Source: CAVTHW01 sp963734625
Lineage (GTDB): Bacteria; Acidobacteriota; Terriglobia; Bryobacterales; Bryobacteraceae
Direction: 5' to 3'
NCBI GenBank assembly: GCA_963734625.1
Contig: CAVTHW010000014.1
Span: 303,629-367,628 of the forward strand
DNA length: 64,000 nt
Position 1 is the stretch's first letter. Each line of letters starts with the position of its first letter. Below, piece by piece: positions 25,964-35,981 of this stretch. The notes under the pieces are model-generated. The model was not told where the DNA came from. It made no database searches and saw nothing but the letters and a program-made list of their open reading frames with translations. A program made the translations under genes and the position numbers.

Positions 25964-27711
25964 TGACTCTCACCCAGAAGGGCGAACGGAATCGTGAGCA
26001 GCTCCGGCTGTGGCCCGGCGTTGTCGCCGTTGTGCTGCAGTGGTTAATCCGGTTTGGCGTACCGATCGTCGTGCCGGAGGCCACGGCCTTCGGAGTGATT
26101 GGCGGACTCCTGGGCGGATTGGCTGTCCTGGTGTGGTGGGCGTTCTTCAGCCGGGCGCCGCGGTTCGAGCGCTGGGGCGCAGTCGTGCTGATGATCGCCG
26201 CCCTGGCCGCAACTCCGCGGATTCTCCACGAGTCGATTGCGACGGGGATGATGGGCATGATGTTCGTGGTCTACGCCATCCCGGTCCTGAGCCTCGCGTT
26301 GGTCGCCTGGGCGGTGGCCAGCCGCCCCCTCGCTGATGGACTGCGACGCGCGACGCTGGCCGCGGCCATCCTGGTTGCCTGCGGGCTCTTTGCATTCCTG
26401 CGCACGGAAGGCATAACCGGCGAGGGCCGTGCGCAGTTCGCCTGGCGTTGGGCGAAGACTTCCGAGCAACGGCTATTGGCTCGAACCGGCGGCGAGCCTG
26501 CGGCGCTGCCGGCAGCTATCCCGCCCTCCTCGGCGCCGCGGCGCCCACCCGCGCCGGCTGGCCCGGCTTTCGCGGACCTCATCGCGACGGCATAGTCACC
26601 GGCGTGCGAATCAAGACCGACTGGGCTGCATCGCCGCCGGTCGAACTGTGGCGCCGGCCGATCGGACCGGGCTGGTCGTCCTTCGCGGTCGGCGACGGCC
26701 TCCTCTACACTCAGGAGCAACGCGGTGACTTCGAAGTCGTCGCCTGCTACAACGCGGCCACCGGCGAGCCGGTGTGGACTCACCGCGACGCCGCCCGCTT
26801 CTGGGAGTCAAATGGCGGCGCCGGTCCTCGCGCGACGCCGACCCTCCACGACGGACGCGTATACGCGTTTGGCGCGACGGGAATCTTGAACGCGCTCGAC
26901 AGCAGAGACGGCGCCGTGCTGTGGACGCGCAACGCGGCGTCCGACACCGGCGCCAAGGTTCCGGGCTGGGGCTTCGCGAGTTCACCGCTGGTGGTTGATG
27001 ACCTGGTCATTGTCGCGGTCGCCGGCCGGCTGGCCGCCTATGACCGCGCAAGCGGCGAGCCGCGCTGGCGCGGCCCGGACGGCGGCGACAGCTACAGTTC
27101 CCCGCACCTGGCGACCATCGGCGGAGTAGCGCAGGTCCTGCTATTGAGCGACGCCGGCGCCACCAGCGTCGCACCGGCCGACGGCAGCGTGCTCTGGAAG
27201 CACTCATGGCCGGGCTTCACCGCCCTGCAGCCGGCCCTGACCGCGGACGGCGGCGTCCTGATCACCACCAGCGGCGCCGCCGGAGGAATCGGCACGCGCC
27301 GCCTGGCGGTCGCGCACGGAGCAGGCGGATGGACCGCCGGAGGAAGTGTGGACGTCGACCGGGCTGAAACCCTACTTCAACGACTTCGTCGTTCACGACG
27401 GCCATGCCTTCGGATTCGACGGCGGCATCCTGGCTTGCATCGACCTCCAGGACGGCAAGCGCAAGTGGAAGGGCGGACGTTACGGCTACGGTCAGTTGCT
27501 CCTGTTGAGTGACCAGGACTTGCTGTTGGTGTTGTCGGAGGAGGGTGAACTCGCGCTGGTCGCGGCGGTCCCCGGCCAGTTCACCGAGATCGCGCGGTTC
27601 AAGGCGATGGAGGGCAAGACCTGGAACCACCCGGCGCTGGCCGGCGATATGCTGCTGGTTCGCAACGGCCAGGAGATGGTCGCGTTCCGGCTGTCCCTGG
27701 CAGGCGACTGA
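25964..27711 (+). CDS. membrane-anchored PQQ-type beta-propeller protein, two frameshifts
   Basis: One gene of about 580 residues in three frames. The N-terminal part (25964-about 26545) has five to six membrane segments (WPGVVAVVLQWLIRFG, AFGVIGGLLGGLAVLVWWAFF and others). The middle (about 26545-27335) is a periplasmic PQQ-like propeller starting WPGFRGPHRDGIV, with repeats such as YNAATGEPVWTH, LDSRDGAVLWTR, YDRASGEPRWRG and ADGSVLWKH. The end (about 27336-27711) completes the propeller (IDLQDGKRKWKGG). Frames change near 26535-26550 and near 27336, each corrected by removing one base. Relatives are annotated as PQQ-binding-like proteins; dehydrogenase activity is not proven. Confidence 0.7.
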
Positions 27712-27725
27712 CCACGGCGCCCGGC

Positions 27726-28953
27726 TCACAATCTCGGCATCAGGGCGCTGGGGAGTAGAGGGAAGGCGGGCTCGTCGTCGCCGGCAGCGAGGAAGGCTTC
27801 GAAGAGGCGGGTGAAAGCCGACTGGCGGCGGGCGAACTGCTCGCGGCGGCGGTTCAGAAACGAGAACCGGTAGGGTGAGCACCCTTCCAGCCGGGCCAGG
27901 TATTCCGGCGTGTAGAACTCGCCTGCCTCGCCCGCGCAACGGAGCAGAAAGGACCGCGAGCTGCGCCGCATCAGCTCCTTCAGCGTCCCGGACTCCGCCA
28001 CGCCCACGCCCTCCAGCAGGCTCATGACGCGCTCGCCGAATTGAAAGGTGCGGCTGGTGACCGCGTCGAGGGGCTCTTTGCCCGCGGCTTGGGAGAAGAG
28101 AGTAAGAATGCCGCCCGCGTGGTCCTCCCGGACGTCTTGCAGATCGTCTCCGAGCTGCAAGCACGACGCCCCACAGGAAAATGAAGCGCGCCTCCTCGTC
28201 CGTCAGCGAACCGGCGGCCAGGTAACCGTCCGCGAGCACCGACGTTCCCCCCTTGGCGAAGCCCAGCCTCAATATGTCCACCTCGCCGGCAGCGGCGCCC
28301 GATCGGGACAGGCGCAGGCTGTCGAACTGAGCCCGGTGAATCGCGAGCAGGCTCGAGTAGACCTGCGGATACGAGGGCCGCGGATACTGGCCTTCGATCA
28401 GGCCGATCAGCCGCCAGATTCTCTCTTCATGAGCGTTCGCCGGGCGGACGGAGTCTCCTTCCAGGCGCCGGCCGAAGCGGCCGCTGAAGCCGACCTTGTC
28501 CTCGCGAGCGACCTCCGGGTCATCCAGGTAGTTGTCGCTGTACGGGTACAACATGCTGTAGGCGAAGATCGAAGGCGTCACCTGCATCGGACGGCCGAGG
28601 AGAACCTGCAGTCCGCAGGCGGTCCAGGCGTTGCGGCAGGCTTGCAGGATGTCGGCCACGCTCACCGCGGGGTCAAACCGCCGCGCCTGGCGGGCCAGTG
28701 CGGTCCCGACTCCCGAGAATCCGCCGCCGAGCAGCAGTTCCAGGTGCCGGTCCTCCATCCCAAGCCCGGACTTGGCGAGGCTGACAAAGGCGCCGGTGAG
28801 GCGCTCGCGCACGCCATCGCGGTCGCTCCGGGTGCGAGGCAGCCGCTCAACTTCGGCTTCCACACTGCCCAGGAACCGCGCCAACTGCTCCTCGCGGGGA
28901 GCCTGCTCGTTGCTCGCTGAACCGGGGCGTGGCTGGTGGAAAAGACGCATCAC
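27726..28953 (-). CDS. class I isoprenoid-synthase-like protein, frameshifted
   Basis: One gene of about 408 residues split near 28160; removal of one T (read on the coding strand) joins VVL to QLGDDLQDV. The all-alpha protein has two aspartate-rich motifs at the expected distance: YSDNYLDD near residue 140 and QLGDDLQDVREDHAGG near 265. In class I terpene and polyprenyl synthases such motifs hold Mg2+ and the diphosphate of the substrate. It lacks the usual FARM-type DDxxDxxxxR, so it is not an ordinary prenyl-transferase; a terpene cyclase or a squalene/phytoene-type enzyme is possible. No other terpene genes are near. It lies 15 bp tail-to-tail from the PQQ gene. Confidence 0.65.
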
Positions 28954-29066
28954 ACGCCTGCCACTGCGCGATCGCGTCTTCCAGCAACACCCGCACGCCG
29001 TCCATACCCGATTGTACGGTCGCGGCGCACGCGTGGTTCCGCCCGCCTGGACCCAAAAAGAAACAT

Positions 29067-29092
29067 GAACAGTATGGGCACATTGCGAGTCT
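29067..29092 (+). promoter_or_regulatory. candidate ECF-type promoter
   Basis: GAAC at 29067-29070 and GTCT at 29089-29092 with 18 bp between, the spacing seen in self-recognised ECF sigma promoters. A transcript would start near 29099, which argues that the sigma gene starts at the ATG at 29117 and not at the GTG at 29099. Confidence 0.45.
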
Positions 29093-29116
29093 TAGCTGGT
29101 GGATGTAGGCTTACCG

Positions 29117-29686
29117 ATGCCCGGGATCTCGCAACAGATCGCGCTTCAGGAGCTACGGTTGGCACAAGCGGAACGCATCACAACGCGCGACGACGAATTC
29201 ACGGCTTTGGTATGGAGGCAATCGCGGTTTGTGTTTCGCGTGGCCTACTCGATTCTTCGAAATGTCCAGGATGCCGATGACGTGGTCCAGGAGACGTTTC
29301 TGAAGCTCTACCGTTCGCGTGCCTGGGAGCGCATGGCCGATGAAAAGGCGTTTCTGGCTCGGATCGCCTGGCGTATCGCAGTCAGCCAGCTCCGAAAAGC
29401 GCCCAAGAATGCGCTCGACGCCGACACTGCTTCAACCGGCCAGAGTCCCGAACAGGCCGCTATCGAATCCGACTGGAGTTCCGCCGTTTGCCGCGTGATC
29501 GACGCACTGCCCGAGGAATTGCGGCAACCGCTGGCGCTTTCCGGCCTCGAGGAGTTGAACTCGCGCCAGATTGCCAAGGTGATGGGGATTCCGGATGGCA
29601 CCGTCCGCACCCGATTGGCGCGCGCGCGTCAGATTCTCAAGCAGAAACTAAGCGCTCTGAAGGCAGGTCCCAATGAAAAACGATGA
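29117..29686 (+). CDS. RNA polymerase sigma factor, ECF family
   Basis: About 189 residues. Region 2 is ALVWRQSRFVFRVAYSILRN with the -10 recognition stretch VQDADDVVQETFLKLYR (residues about 33-70). Region 4 is LPEELRQPLALSGLEELNSR ... GIPDGTVRTRLARARQILK near residues 135-175, a helix-turn-helix for the -35 box. Region 3 is missing, as in all ECF factors. It overlaps the next gene by 14 bp, and that gene looks like its anti-sigma partner. An ECF-like promoter lies just upstream, which suggests autoregulation. The stimulus is unknown. Confidence 0.9.
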   Translation: MPGISQQIALQELRLAQAERITTRDDEFTALVWRQSRFVFRVAYSILRNVQDADDVVQETFLKLYRSRAWERMADEKAFLARIAWRIAVSQLRKAPKNALDADTASTGQSPEQAAIESDWSSAVCRVIDALPEELRQPLALSGLEELNSRQIAKVMGIPDGTVRTRLARARQILKQKLSALKAGPNEKR

Positions 29687-30215
29687 CCGTGACGAACTGG
29701 ACGACTTGATAGACGGCGTGCTGCCCGGATACTCGAGCGCTGAACCGCTGGAGGGCCTTGAAGCTCGGGTGCTGCACCGAGTTCAGGCGGCTGGTGCGGC
29801 CCGGCGCAGCCCGTGGTTTTGCCGGTTGGGGTTAGCGATTCCCGCGCTGGCCGCACTGCTGTTGGCGGGCATTGCTTTGCGGATGGGGTGGAATTCCCAA
29901 TCGCGCGCCACAAATGTGACACAGAAGGCGGCGGTTTCCGTGCCGGCTTCTCTGACGCCGCTGCAACCAAGCCCGGCGCCGGCGATCCAGGTGGTGGAGC
30001 CAAAGCACAGCGTCCCCGTTCGGTCTTTGCCGAAAGAGGAGCAGTTTCCGACTCCCGTGCCGATCACGGATGAAGAGCGCGCCTTGGTCGCCTGGGTCGG
30101 GCGCGCACCGTTGGAGGCCGAACAAGCGTTCGCGGATCTGCGGAAGCGAAGTGCCGAGCCGATCGAAATCCAACCGATTCAGATTCCGCCATTGCAGAGC
30201 GATGGCACTCGATAA
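29673..30215 (+). CDS. putative membrane anti-sigma factor
   Basis: A 180-residue protein with a short acidic cytoplasmic N-terminus (DDRDELDDLIDGVLPGYSS), one membrane segment at about residues 50-68 (LGLAIPALAALLLAGIALRMG) and a Pro-rich periplasmic tail. The start overlaps the sigma gene by 14 bp, so the two are translationally coupled. Length, topology and position are those of an anti-sigma factor, although a zinc-binding HxxxCxxC motif is absent. The tail contains repeated I-Q-P-I-Q-I-P pattern near the end. The role is inferred from context. Confidence 0.65.
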   Translation: MKNDDRDELDDLIDGVLPGYSSAEPLEGLEARVLHRVQAAGAARRSPWFCRLGLAIPALAALLLAGIALRMGWNSQSRATNVTQKAAVSVPASLTPLQPSPAPAIQVVEPKHSVPVRSLPKEEQFPTPVPITDEERALVAWVGRAPLEAEQAFADLRKRSAEPIEIQPIQIPPLQSDGTR

Positions 30216-30224
30216 GGAGAAGAA

Positions 30225-30749
30225 ATGTTGAAGAGAACCGTACTGAGCCTGCCTCTTTTGGCACTGACTATGGCGCCCTGGCCAGGGTTCGCCCAGAACC
30301 AGAGCGCTCCCCAGACCGTCGAATCTCAGAAGTTCTACAAACTCGAATTCGTGGTCAAGGAGGTTGAGGGCGGAAAGGTCCTCAATGCCCGCGCGTACTC
30401 GACGACGGCCGTCGCCGAGTCAAAGGATTTTGGTTCGGCTTCGATCCGCGCCAGCAGCAGGATTCCGTTACAAAATGCAACGAGCGTCCAGTACCTTGAT
30501 GTAGGCGTGAGTATCGACTGTCGCAACATCAAAGAGGTGGAACGCGGGCTCTCCTTGTTCGTTACAGCCGACATCAGCAGCGTGCCGTCCGATCCTGCGG
30601 CGCCCGCTGTGGCGCCGACGGTTCGTCAAAACAGGTGGAGTTCGTTGGCGATCGTGCCGCTGAAGAAGCCGACGTTGATCTTCTCATCCGACGATCCGAC
30701 CTCGAAGCGGCAGATGCAACTGGAACTTACGGCAACGCCGATCACATAA
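30225..30749 (+). CDS. secreted protein of the sigma operon
   Basis: A 174-residue protein with a signal peptide (about residues 1-24, ending GFAQ). The mature part is beta-rich (KLEFVVKEVEGGKVLNARAY ... SVQYLDVGVSIDCRNIKEVE) and ends in QLELTATPI. It has no recognised domain, but proteins of this shape follow ECF sigma/anti-sigma pairs in Acidobacteriota. A good ribosome-binding site (aaggagaag) precedes the ATG. It starts 10 bp after the anti-sigma gene, so the three genes form one operon. It may be an extracytoplasmic sensor or the main target of the sigma factor. Confidence 0.65.
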   Translation: MLKRTVLSLPLLALTMAPWPGFAQNQSAPQTVESQKFYKLEFVVKEVEGGKVLNARAYSTTAVAESKDFGSASIRASSRIPLQNATSVQYLDVGVSIDCRNIKEVERGLSLFVTADISSVPSDPAAPAVAPTVRQNRWSSLAIVPLKKPTLIFSSDDPTSKRQMQLELTATPIT

Positions 30750-30759
30750 CTGCGCCGCT

Positions 30760-33178
30760 CTAGCGCTGTATGAGCCACGGGGACAGCGCTACGTCGGCGA
30801 AGTCGAAGCGTGCCAGCGCGTGTCCCGTGACTATCTCGGGAGTGATTTCGACGCGAGCCGACGAAACATAGCTCGCGGGCACGAGCCACTGGAAGCCCGG
30901 CGTCGACGGGACGGAGTCCGTCAGGCGGAAAAAGGACTGCCCGCGATGAAGGGGCGAAAGCCAGGTTGCGTGCGGCCCGGGCGAGTATGAGGTGGCCGAG
31001 TTCAGACCGAGCCGCCACACTCGTCCCGACGGCTCATGCCGCAACGTGATCGAGACCGCAGGAAGCGCCCGTAGAGATTCGCACAGCACCTTCAGCGTCT
31101 GTTCCGAATACCGGTCGTCCACCCTGGCCGCCGTACACCGGCCCAGCCCCGGCGCATTGGCGCTGCCCTGCGCGGGCAGGATCGTAGTCTCACCGGGATG
31201 GTAGAACTCGAACGCCGCCGATCCGCGGATCCGGACGCGCGCGTTCTTCACCCGGTTCCAGGCGGGACCCGCGAAGCTGAGAACGAGCCACTCCGGCGGG
31301 TCGTCGCGCGATACGGAGTAGACCCTGGCCGTGAGGTCGATCTTCTGGAATGGGCGATTGGGGGTGGGGCGAACAGATTGAATGCGGCTTCCATCCGGGG
31401 CGACGATCTCGATGTCGACTAGCGGAACATGGAAACGAGCGCTCGGCGCACCCGGCGCGATCGCAATTGGCAGCAGTACGGTACCTTGTCGGAACCCCCT
31501 CGCGGCCCGGAGGACTTGTTCACTCGTCACGTTACGCAGCGCGATTCGGGGCGTTTCCCCTGGTCCGACGGCGCCCACCGCGTACTCGGCGCGCGCCGGC
31601 AGATAGACGAAGACCGCTGCCGCCGCCAGCGCCGCGGCGATCCCGGTGACCCGCGCGGCCATAACCGACCGGCGCGCGTACTGGGTGTAGACGACCGCGA
31701 CGGCAGCAGCCAGCGAGAAGGACCCGCACCAAGGTATCACGCACTTCGCTGGTCAGGCCGCTGTAGTCGGGACAGATCTGAAACCCGCCGCTCAGCATCA
31801 CGAGGCCAGCCCCGATCGCGAAAAGCGCGATTACAAACTGAGTGAAGTTGCGCACCAGCGCGGCCACCGCCATCGCCGGCAATACCATCCAGCCGAAGAA
31901 CAAGATCTGTTTCAAGAGCAGTTCGCCCAAATACGAGGCCGGCGGGAACCCGCGGGCAGCGAGCACGAAGATGTCCGCGAGGAATGACGGCAGGTGGATC
32001 GCGAGGATCACAAAAACCAGCTTGGCAGCGAGCAGCGCGGGCCAGCGATGCGGCCGCGTCAACCAGAAATGGCGATCGCCCACCAGAGGCTCTTCGAGCA
32101 CGGCCAGGGCCGCCAGGCAGGCCCACGCTCCGGAGAGCAGCAGGTTCATCCAGCCTTCCATGGCGGACGGCATCCAGTCCGCGCGCCACCGGTCGGCATT
32201 GGCCAGCGCCGCGAGCATGAGCCACGTCACCGCTGCCGCGGGCCACAAACGCCGGGCGTCCTTTTGCAAAGTGTGCAGCATCAGGCGCATTGCTCTCTCC
32301 TCGATCTTCGCCAGCGCCAGGAAGATGGCGCGGAAACTCAACTCCCGCGCACTGACCTCGCGTATACCGGCGAAGCGGCGCGCCACTTCGTCGTGTAAGC
32401 GGCGGGCTTCGTAGTTAGTGTCGGTGAAGCGCACGACGACGCCGGCCTGCTCCGGGTTGAGCCACGTCGCGGGGAGCCCGGCAGGCAATCCGGACGGCGC
32501 GTCCAGCGTGACCTCGATCTCGCGGAAGCGGGCGTAGATCGCCGCCATCTCCTCGACAAATTCGAGCCGGCCTTCGTTGAGGTAGCCCACGTGAGTAGCG
32601 AAGCTCTCGATCTCGGCGAGGTCGTGCGAGGCGAGAAAGACGGTGGCCTCTGGAGTCCGATCGACGATGCTCTCGATGAGTTGCTCCCGCACCAGCACGT
32701 CCAGGCCGCTGAACGGCTCGTCGAGGACGATCAGGCGCGGACGGTAGGCGAGCGATACCGCCAGCGCGGCCTTCACCTTCATCCCGCGCGAGAGCGCGCT
32801 CAAGCGGCGGCCCAGGGGCAGCTCGAGCTCGCGCACCAATTCGGCGGCCAGGGCGTCGTCCCAGGATGGGTAGAGGGCTTTCGAATAGTCGAGGAAATAA
32901 CCGACCCGCATCCACTCGGGCAGCTTCTGGTTTTCCGAGACGTAACCGATCTCCGCGAGTTGCCCGGCTCCCAGCCGCCGCGAATCTACACCCAGAATCT
33001 CGGCGCGGCCGGCGCTCGGCCGGACGAGGTTCATGACGATCTTAATCGCGGTGCTCTTTCCGGCGCCATTCGGCCCGACCAGGGCGAAGACGCTGGCCGG
33101 CGGCACTTCGAGCGTGACACCGTGCAGCGCTTCCTGGCGGCCATACCGTTTGGTGAGGTTCTCGGTGCGAATCATCAT
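30760..33178 (-). CDS. ABC transporter: ATPase joined to membrane permease, frameshifted
   Basis: The ATPase part (33178 to about 32300) has Walker A GPNGAGKS near residue 35, a signature region LSRGMKVKAALA and Walker B LIVLDEPFSGLD, and resembles YtrB-type exporters. It runs without a stop into membrane segments (WPAAAVTWLMLAALA, LPSFLADIFVLAARGF, FVIALFAIGAGLVML). Near 31700-31745 the frame shifts, and the rest (to 30760) is a large domain, FDFADVALSPWLIQR at the end, probably extracytoplasmic. The ATPase-permease junction at EERAMRLMLHTL may mark two genes fused by a lost stop, since related loci have separate genes. The GntR gene overlaps its start by 4 bp. Confidence 0.7.
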
Positions 33179-33561
33179 TCATCCTTCCCGGCCAGACTGT
33201 GCCAGCACTCGCCGACGGCGGACTGCAGTTCCTCCAGCGAGACCCCGATCTGCATGGCCTGCACGGCGAGTTCTTCCACTTCGCGGGCCAGCAGCCGGGC
33301 GCGGCCGCTGCGCGGCGCCGCGGGCTGGGCCACGACGGTTCCGATTCCCGGCAGCACCTCCAGCAGCCCCTCCGTGGCGAGTTGGGCGATCACCTTCTGC
33401 GCGGTGTTGGCGTGAATCTTCATCGCGCGGGCCAGCGCGCGGACCGAGGGGAAAGCGTCGCCCGGCCGCAGCTTGCGGCTGAAGATGGCCTTCTTGGCGG
33501 CAAATGCGACCTGCTCGGCTATCGGTATGCCGGATAGCGGAACCAGCCGGAAAGGAACCAT
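33175..33561 (-). CDS. GntR family regulator, YtrA type
   Basis: A 128-residue regulator. Residues about 10-75 are a GntR winged helix (IAEQVAFAAKKAIFSRKLRPGDAFPSVRALARAM ... VIAQLATEGLLEVLPGIGTVV). The C-terminal 50 residues form the short two-helix dimerisation part of the YtrA subfamily. YtrA proteins repress a co-transcribed ABC transporter until a cell-envelope-active compound is present. The stop overlaps the ABC ATPase start (ATGA). An operator-like inverted repeat overlaps the promoter just upstream, so autoregulation is likely. The ATG is only about 6 bp after the -10 box, suggesting a leaderless message. Confidence 0.85.
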   Translation of the reverse strand: MVPFRLVPLSGIPIAEQVAFAAKKAIFSRKLRPGDAFPSVRALARAMKIHANTAQKVIAQLATEGLLEVLPGIGTVVAQPAAPRSGRARLLAREVEELAVQAMQIGVSLEELQSAVGECWHSLAGKDE

Positions 33562-33563
33562 AC

Positions 33564-33595
33564 GTGTACTATATCACGTGTTACACCTGTGTCAA
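33564..33595 (-). promoter_or_regulatory. promoter and operator of the GntR-ABC operon
   Basis: On the minus strand TTGACA (33590-33595), 16 bp, TATAGT (33568-33573), then ATG at 33561. The arms GTGTA (33564-33568) and TACAC (33582-33586) form an inverted repeat over the -10 box, a good site for the GntR protein encoded next to it. Confidence 0.65.
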
Positions 33596-33639
33596 GCGGA
33601 ATTCCAGCGCCACTTCTGCGGGACGGGCCAACCACCCGC

Positions 33640-33668
33640 TTGACATGAAGTACTTTATGTTATAAAGT
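33640..33668 (+). promoter_or_regulatory. promoter with inverted repeat before the radical SAM gene
   Basis: TTGACA at 33640-33645, then TATAAA at 33661-33666 (15 bp apart). The arms ACTTTAT and ATAAAGT separated by GTT (33652-33668) form a perfect inverted repeat across the -10 region, so a repressor may bind here. The ATG follows nine bases after the -10 box. Confidence 0.55.
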
Positions 33669-33675
33669 TCTACCC

Positions 33676-35173
33676 ATGGCCGTAGCGAATCAGCCGTGGC
33701 AGCGCTCGCTCCCGCCTGAAATGAGCCAGCCGCCGTTCCTGGATCCCGCTATCCCCGCCGGACCGGTCGAGCCGCGCTATGCGCTCCTCATCAATCCCTT
33801 CTACCCCAAGGATCCAAACGCGAGCTTCGGAAAGCACGTGCTCACGCCGTCACTCGCCTTGACCAGTTTCGCGGCGACGACACCGGAACACTGGCAGGTT
33901 CGGTATTGGGACGAGAACCTCCTGGACGGGCGGCCGCCTTTTGCAGTGATGCCCGAGGTGGTGGGGATCACGGTCCACCTGACCTTCGCGAGGCGGGCGT
34001 TCGAACTGGCGCAATGGTACCGAAGTCGCGGAAGCAAGGTCGTGCTGGGCGGACCGCACGTCCTGTCGTGTCCCGAAGAGTGTGCGCCGTACGCGGACGC
34101 GCTGGCGGTTGGCGATGGCGTGCAGATCTGGCCGCGGATTCTAGCGGACGTGGAATCGCGCTGCCTGCAACCGAAATACGTGGCGACTTACGAAAGCGAC
34201 TATCGCCAGGACCCGGCGCCCAGGCGATCGATTCTCCCGCGAAGGAGCTTTCTCACCACCACCAGTCTGATTGCCACCCGCGGTTGTCACAACCGGTGCG
34301 GGTTTTGCTACCTGGCAACTGATGGCTTGCGCATGCCGTATCGAATGCGAGATCCCAACCAGATCGCCGCGGAGTTCCTGGCGGACAGGCAACCCTACGC
34401 GGTCTTCACCGACAACAATCTGGGATCCAACCGGGAGTACCTGCGCGAATTGTGTCAGGCGCTGCGGCCGCTGAACAAGATTTGGAGCGCGGCAGTCAGC
34501 ATTGATGTCACCGACGATCCGAGCTTGGTCCGCGCCATGGCGCTGGCCGGATGTACGGGCGTATTCGTGGGATTCGAGTCGCTCACCGATGAGAATCTGG
34601 CTGATGCACAGGAAGAAGACACCGAAGACTGCCGACTACTCCCGCCGGGTCCTCATGCTGCACGATAACGGCATCCAGGTGAATGGTTCTTTCGTGTTTG
34701 GATTCGATCACGACCGGAAAGACGTTTTCGCCCGGACAGCCGAATGGATCGAGGAGAACCGCCTGGAGTGCGCGACGTTTCACATTCTCACCCCCTATCC
34801 GGCGACGCCGCTGTTCCGGCAAATGGAAGCGGAGGGGCGTCTGTTGCACCGCGACTGGGCTCTCTATGACACGGGGCACGCCGTGTTCCGTCCGAAGAAC
34901 ATGTCACCCGAGGAACTTGAGCAAGGTTATGCCTGGACTTATCGGCGCCTCTTCTCACACGCCTCGATTTGGCGGCGCCGGCCCGCGGATTGGTCCGCCG
35001 TTGCGCCGTATCTGGCGATGTCGTACCTGTACAAGCGCTCCAACCGGTTCTGGCGGCTGCTCATCAAACACCACCTGGTGCATGCCGCGTGGCGGCCGCT
35101 GGTCGAACTGACGCGACTCCGGCACATGAAGTTCCGCGCGAAAGTGGCGCAAGCTTCAACTTGCGTCCGGTAA
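33676..35173 (+). CDS. B12-binding domain radical SAM protein, frameshifted
   Basis: About 498 residues once an extra G near 34611 is removed (DAQ then KKTPKTADYSRRV). Residues about 35-165 are a B12-binding-like domain (LLINPFYPKDPNASFGKHVL, VVLGGPHVLSCPEE). The radical SAM core carries GCHNRCGFCYLA near residue 205, the three cysteines holding the [4Fe-4S] cluster that cleaves S-adenosylmethionine. The later part (GSFVFGFDHDRKDVF, ATFHILTPYPATPLF) completes the barrel and is followed by a C-terminal helical region. The family contains methylases and enzymes of hopanoid or antibiotic synthesis. The substrate cannot be read. It has its own regulated promoter divergent from GntR. Confidence 0.8.
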
Positions 35174-35186
35174 CGTTGTAAAGTCA

Positions 35187-35975
35187 ATGTCTATGACCCG
35201 TAGACATGTGCTTGCCACGGCCGCCGGCGGCGCCGTCACGATTGCCGCCGCCCAAGAAGCTCCCAAGACCGCCTCCTTTTTCGAGTTGCGCTACTACCGC
35301 ATGCGCAACAGCAGGACCAACATGGTTCAGCGCACGACGGCTTTCCTATCCAAGGGCTACGTGCCTGCCGCCCGCCGCGCGGGGATCGCTCCGGTTGGCG
35401 TCTTCAGCGCGACGATCGCCCCGGAGGCGCCTTTTCTCCTGGTCCTGTCGGGCTACCCATCGCTCGCGGCGATGCAGGCTTCCCTGGAGAAGCTGGCCGC
35501 CGATTCCGAGTATCAGAAGCTCCTGACCGAGTACAACTCCGCCGCGGACCTCGCCTACATCCGAATGGAAAGCGCTCTTTTCCGGTGCTTCGATTCGATC
35601 CCGCAGATTGAAGTCGGAGCCGCCGCCGAGGGCCGCGCTACGCGCACCTTCGAGTTGCGCACGTACGAGTCGGATAACGAGACGACGCTAAGGCGCAAGA
35701 TCAAAATGTTCGGCGACGGCGAGATCACGATCTTCCGCCGTGCGGGCCTGCAGCCGGTCTTCTTCGGTGAGGCCATCGTGGGCTCCAATCTGCCCCGGTT
35801 GTCCTACATGGTGGCTTATGACAGCATGGCCGGCCGGGACAAGGCCTGGCAGGCCTTCGGCGCCGATCCCGAGTGGCAGAAACTGCGTGCGCTTCCGGGA
35901 TTGTCGGATGCCGAGATCGTGTCGAACATCAGTAACGCGATTCTGCGGCCGGCGACGGGATCCGAGATTCGCTAG
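35187..35975 (+). CDS. NIPSNAP family protein with Tat-like leader
   Basis: A 262-residue protein with a twin-arginine leader (TRRHVLATAAGG) ending near AAAQ. It contains two NIPSNAP-type ferredoxin-like domains: FFELRYYRMRNSRTNMVQRT near residues 31-50 and TRTFELRTYESDNETTLRRK near 151-170, each followed by a conserved helix and an R-x-G-x-x-P-V-(G/F)-x-F strand. The family has no firm enzymatic role; such exported copies are numerous in Solibacter-like genomes. It lies 14 bp after the radical SAM gene and may share its transcript. Confidence 0.85.
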   Translation: MSMTRRHVLATAAGGAVTIAAAQEAPKTASFFELRYYRMRNSRTNMVQRTTAFLSKGYVPAARRAGIAPVGVFSATIAPEAPFLLVLSGYPSLAAMQASLEKLAADSEYQKLLTEYNSAADLAYIRMESALFRCFDSIPQIEVGAAAEGRATRTFELRTYESDNETTLRRKIKMFGDGEITIFRRAGLQPVFFGEAIVGSNLPRLSYMVAYDSMAGRDKAWQAFGADPEWQKLRALPGLSDAEIVSNISNAILRPATGSEIR

Positions 35976-35981
35976 TCTACT

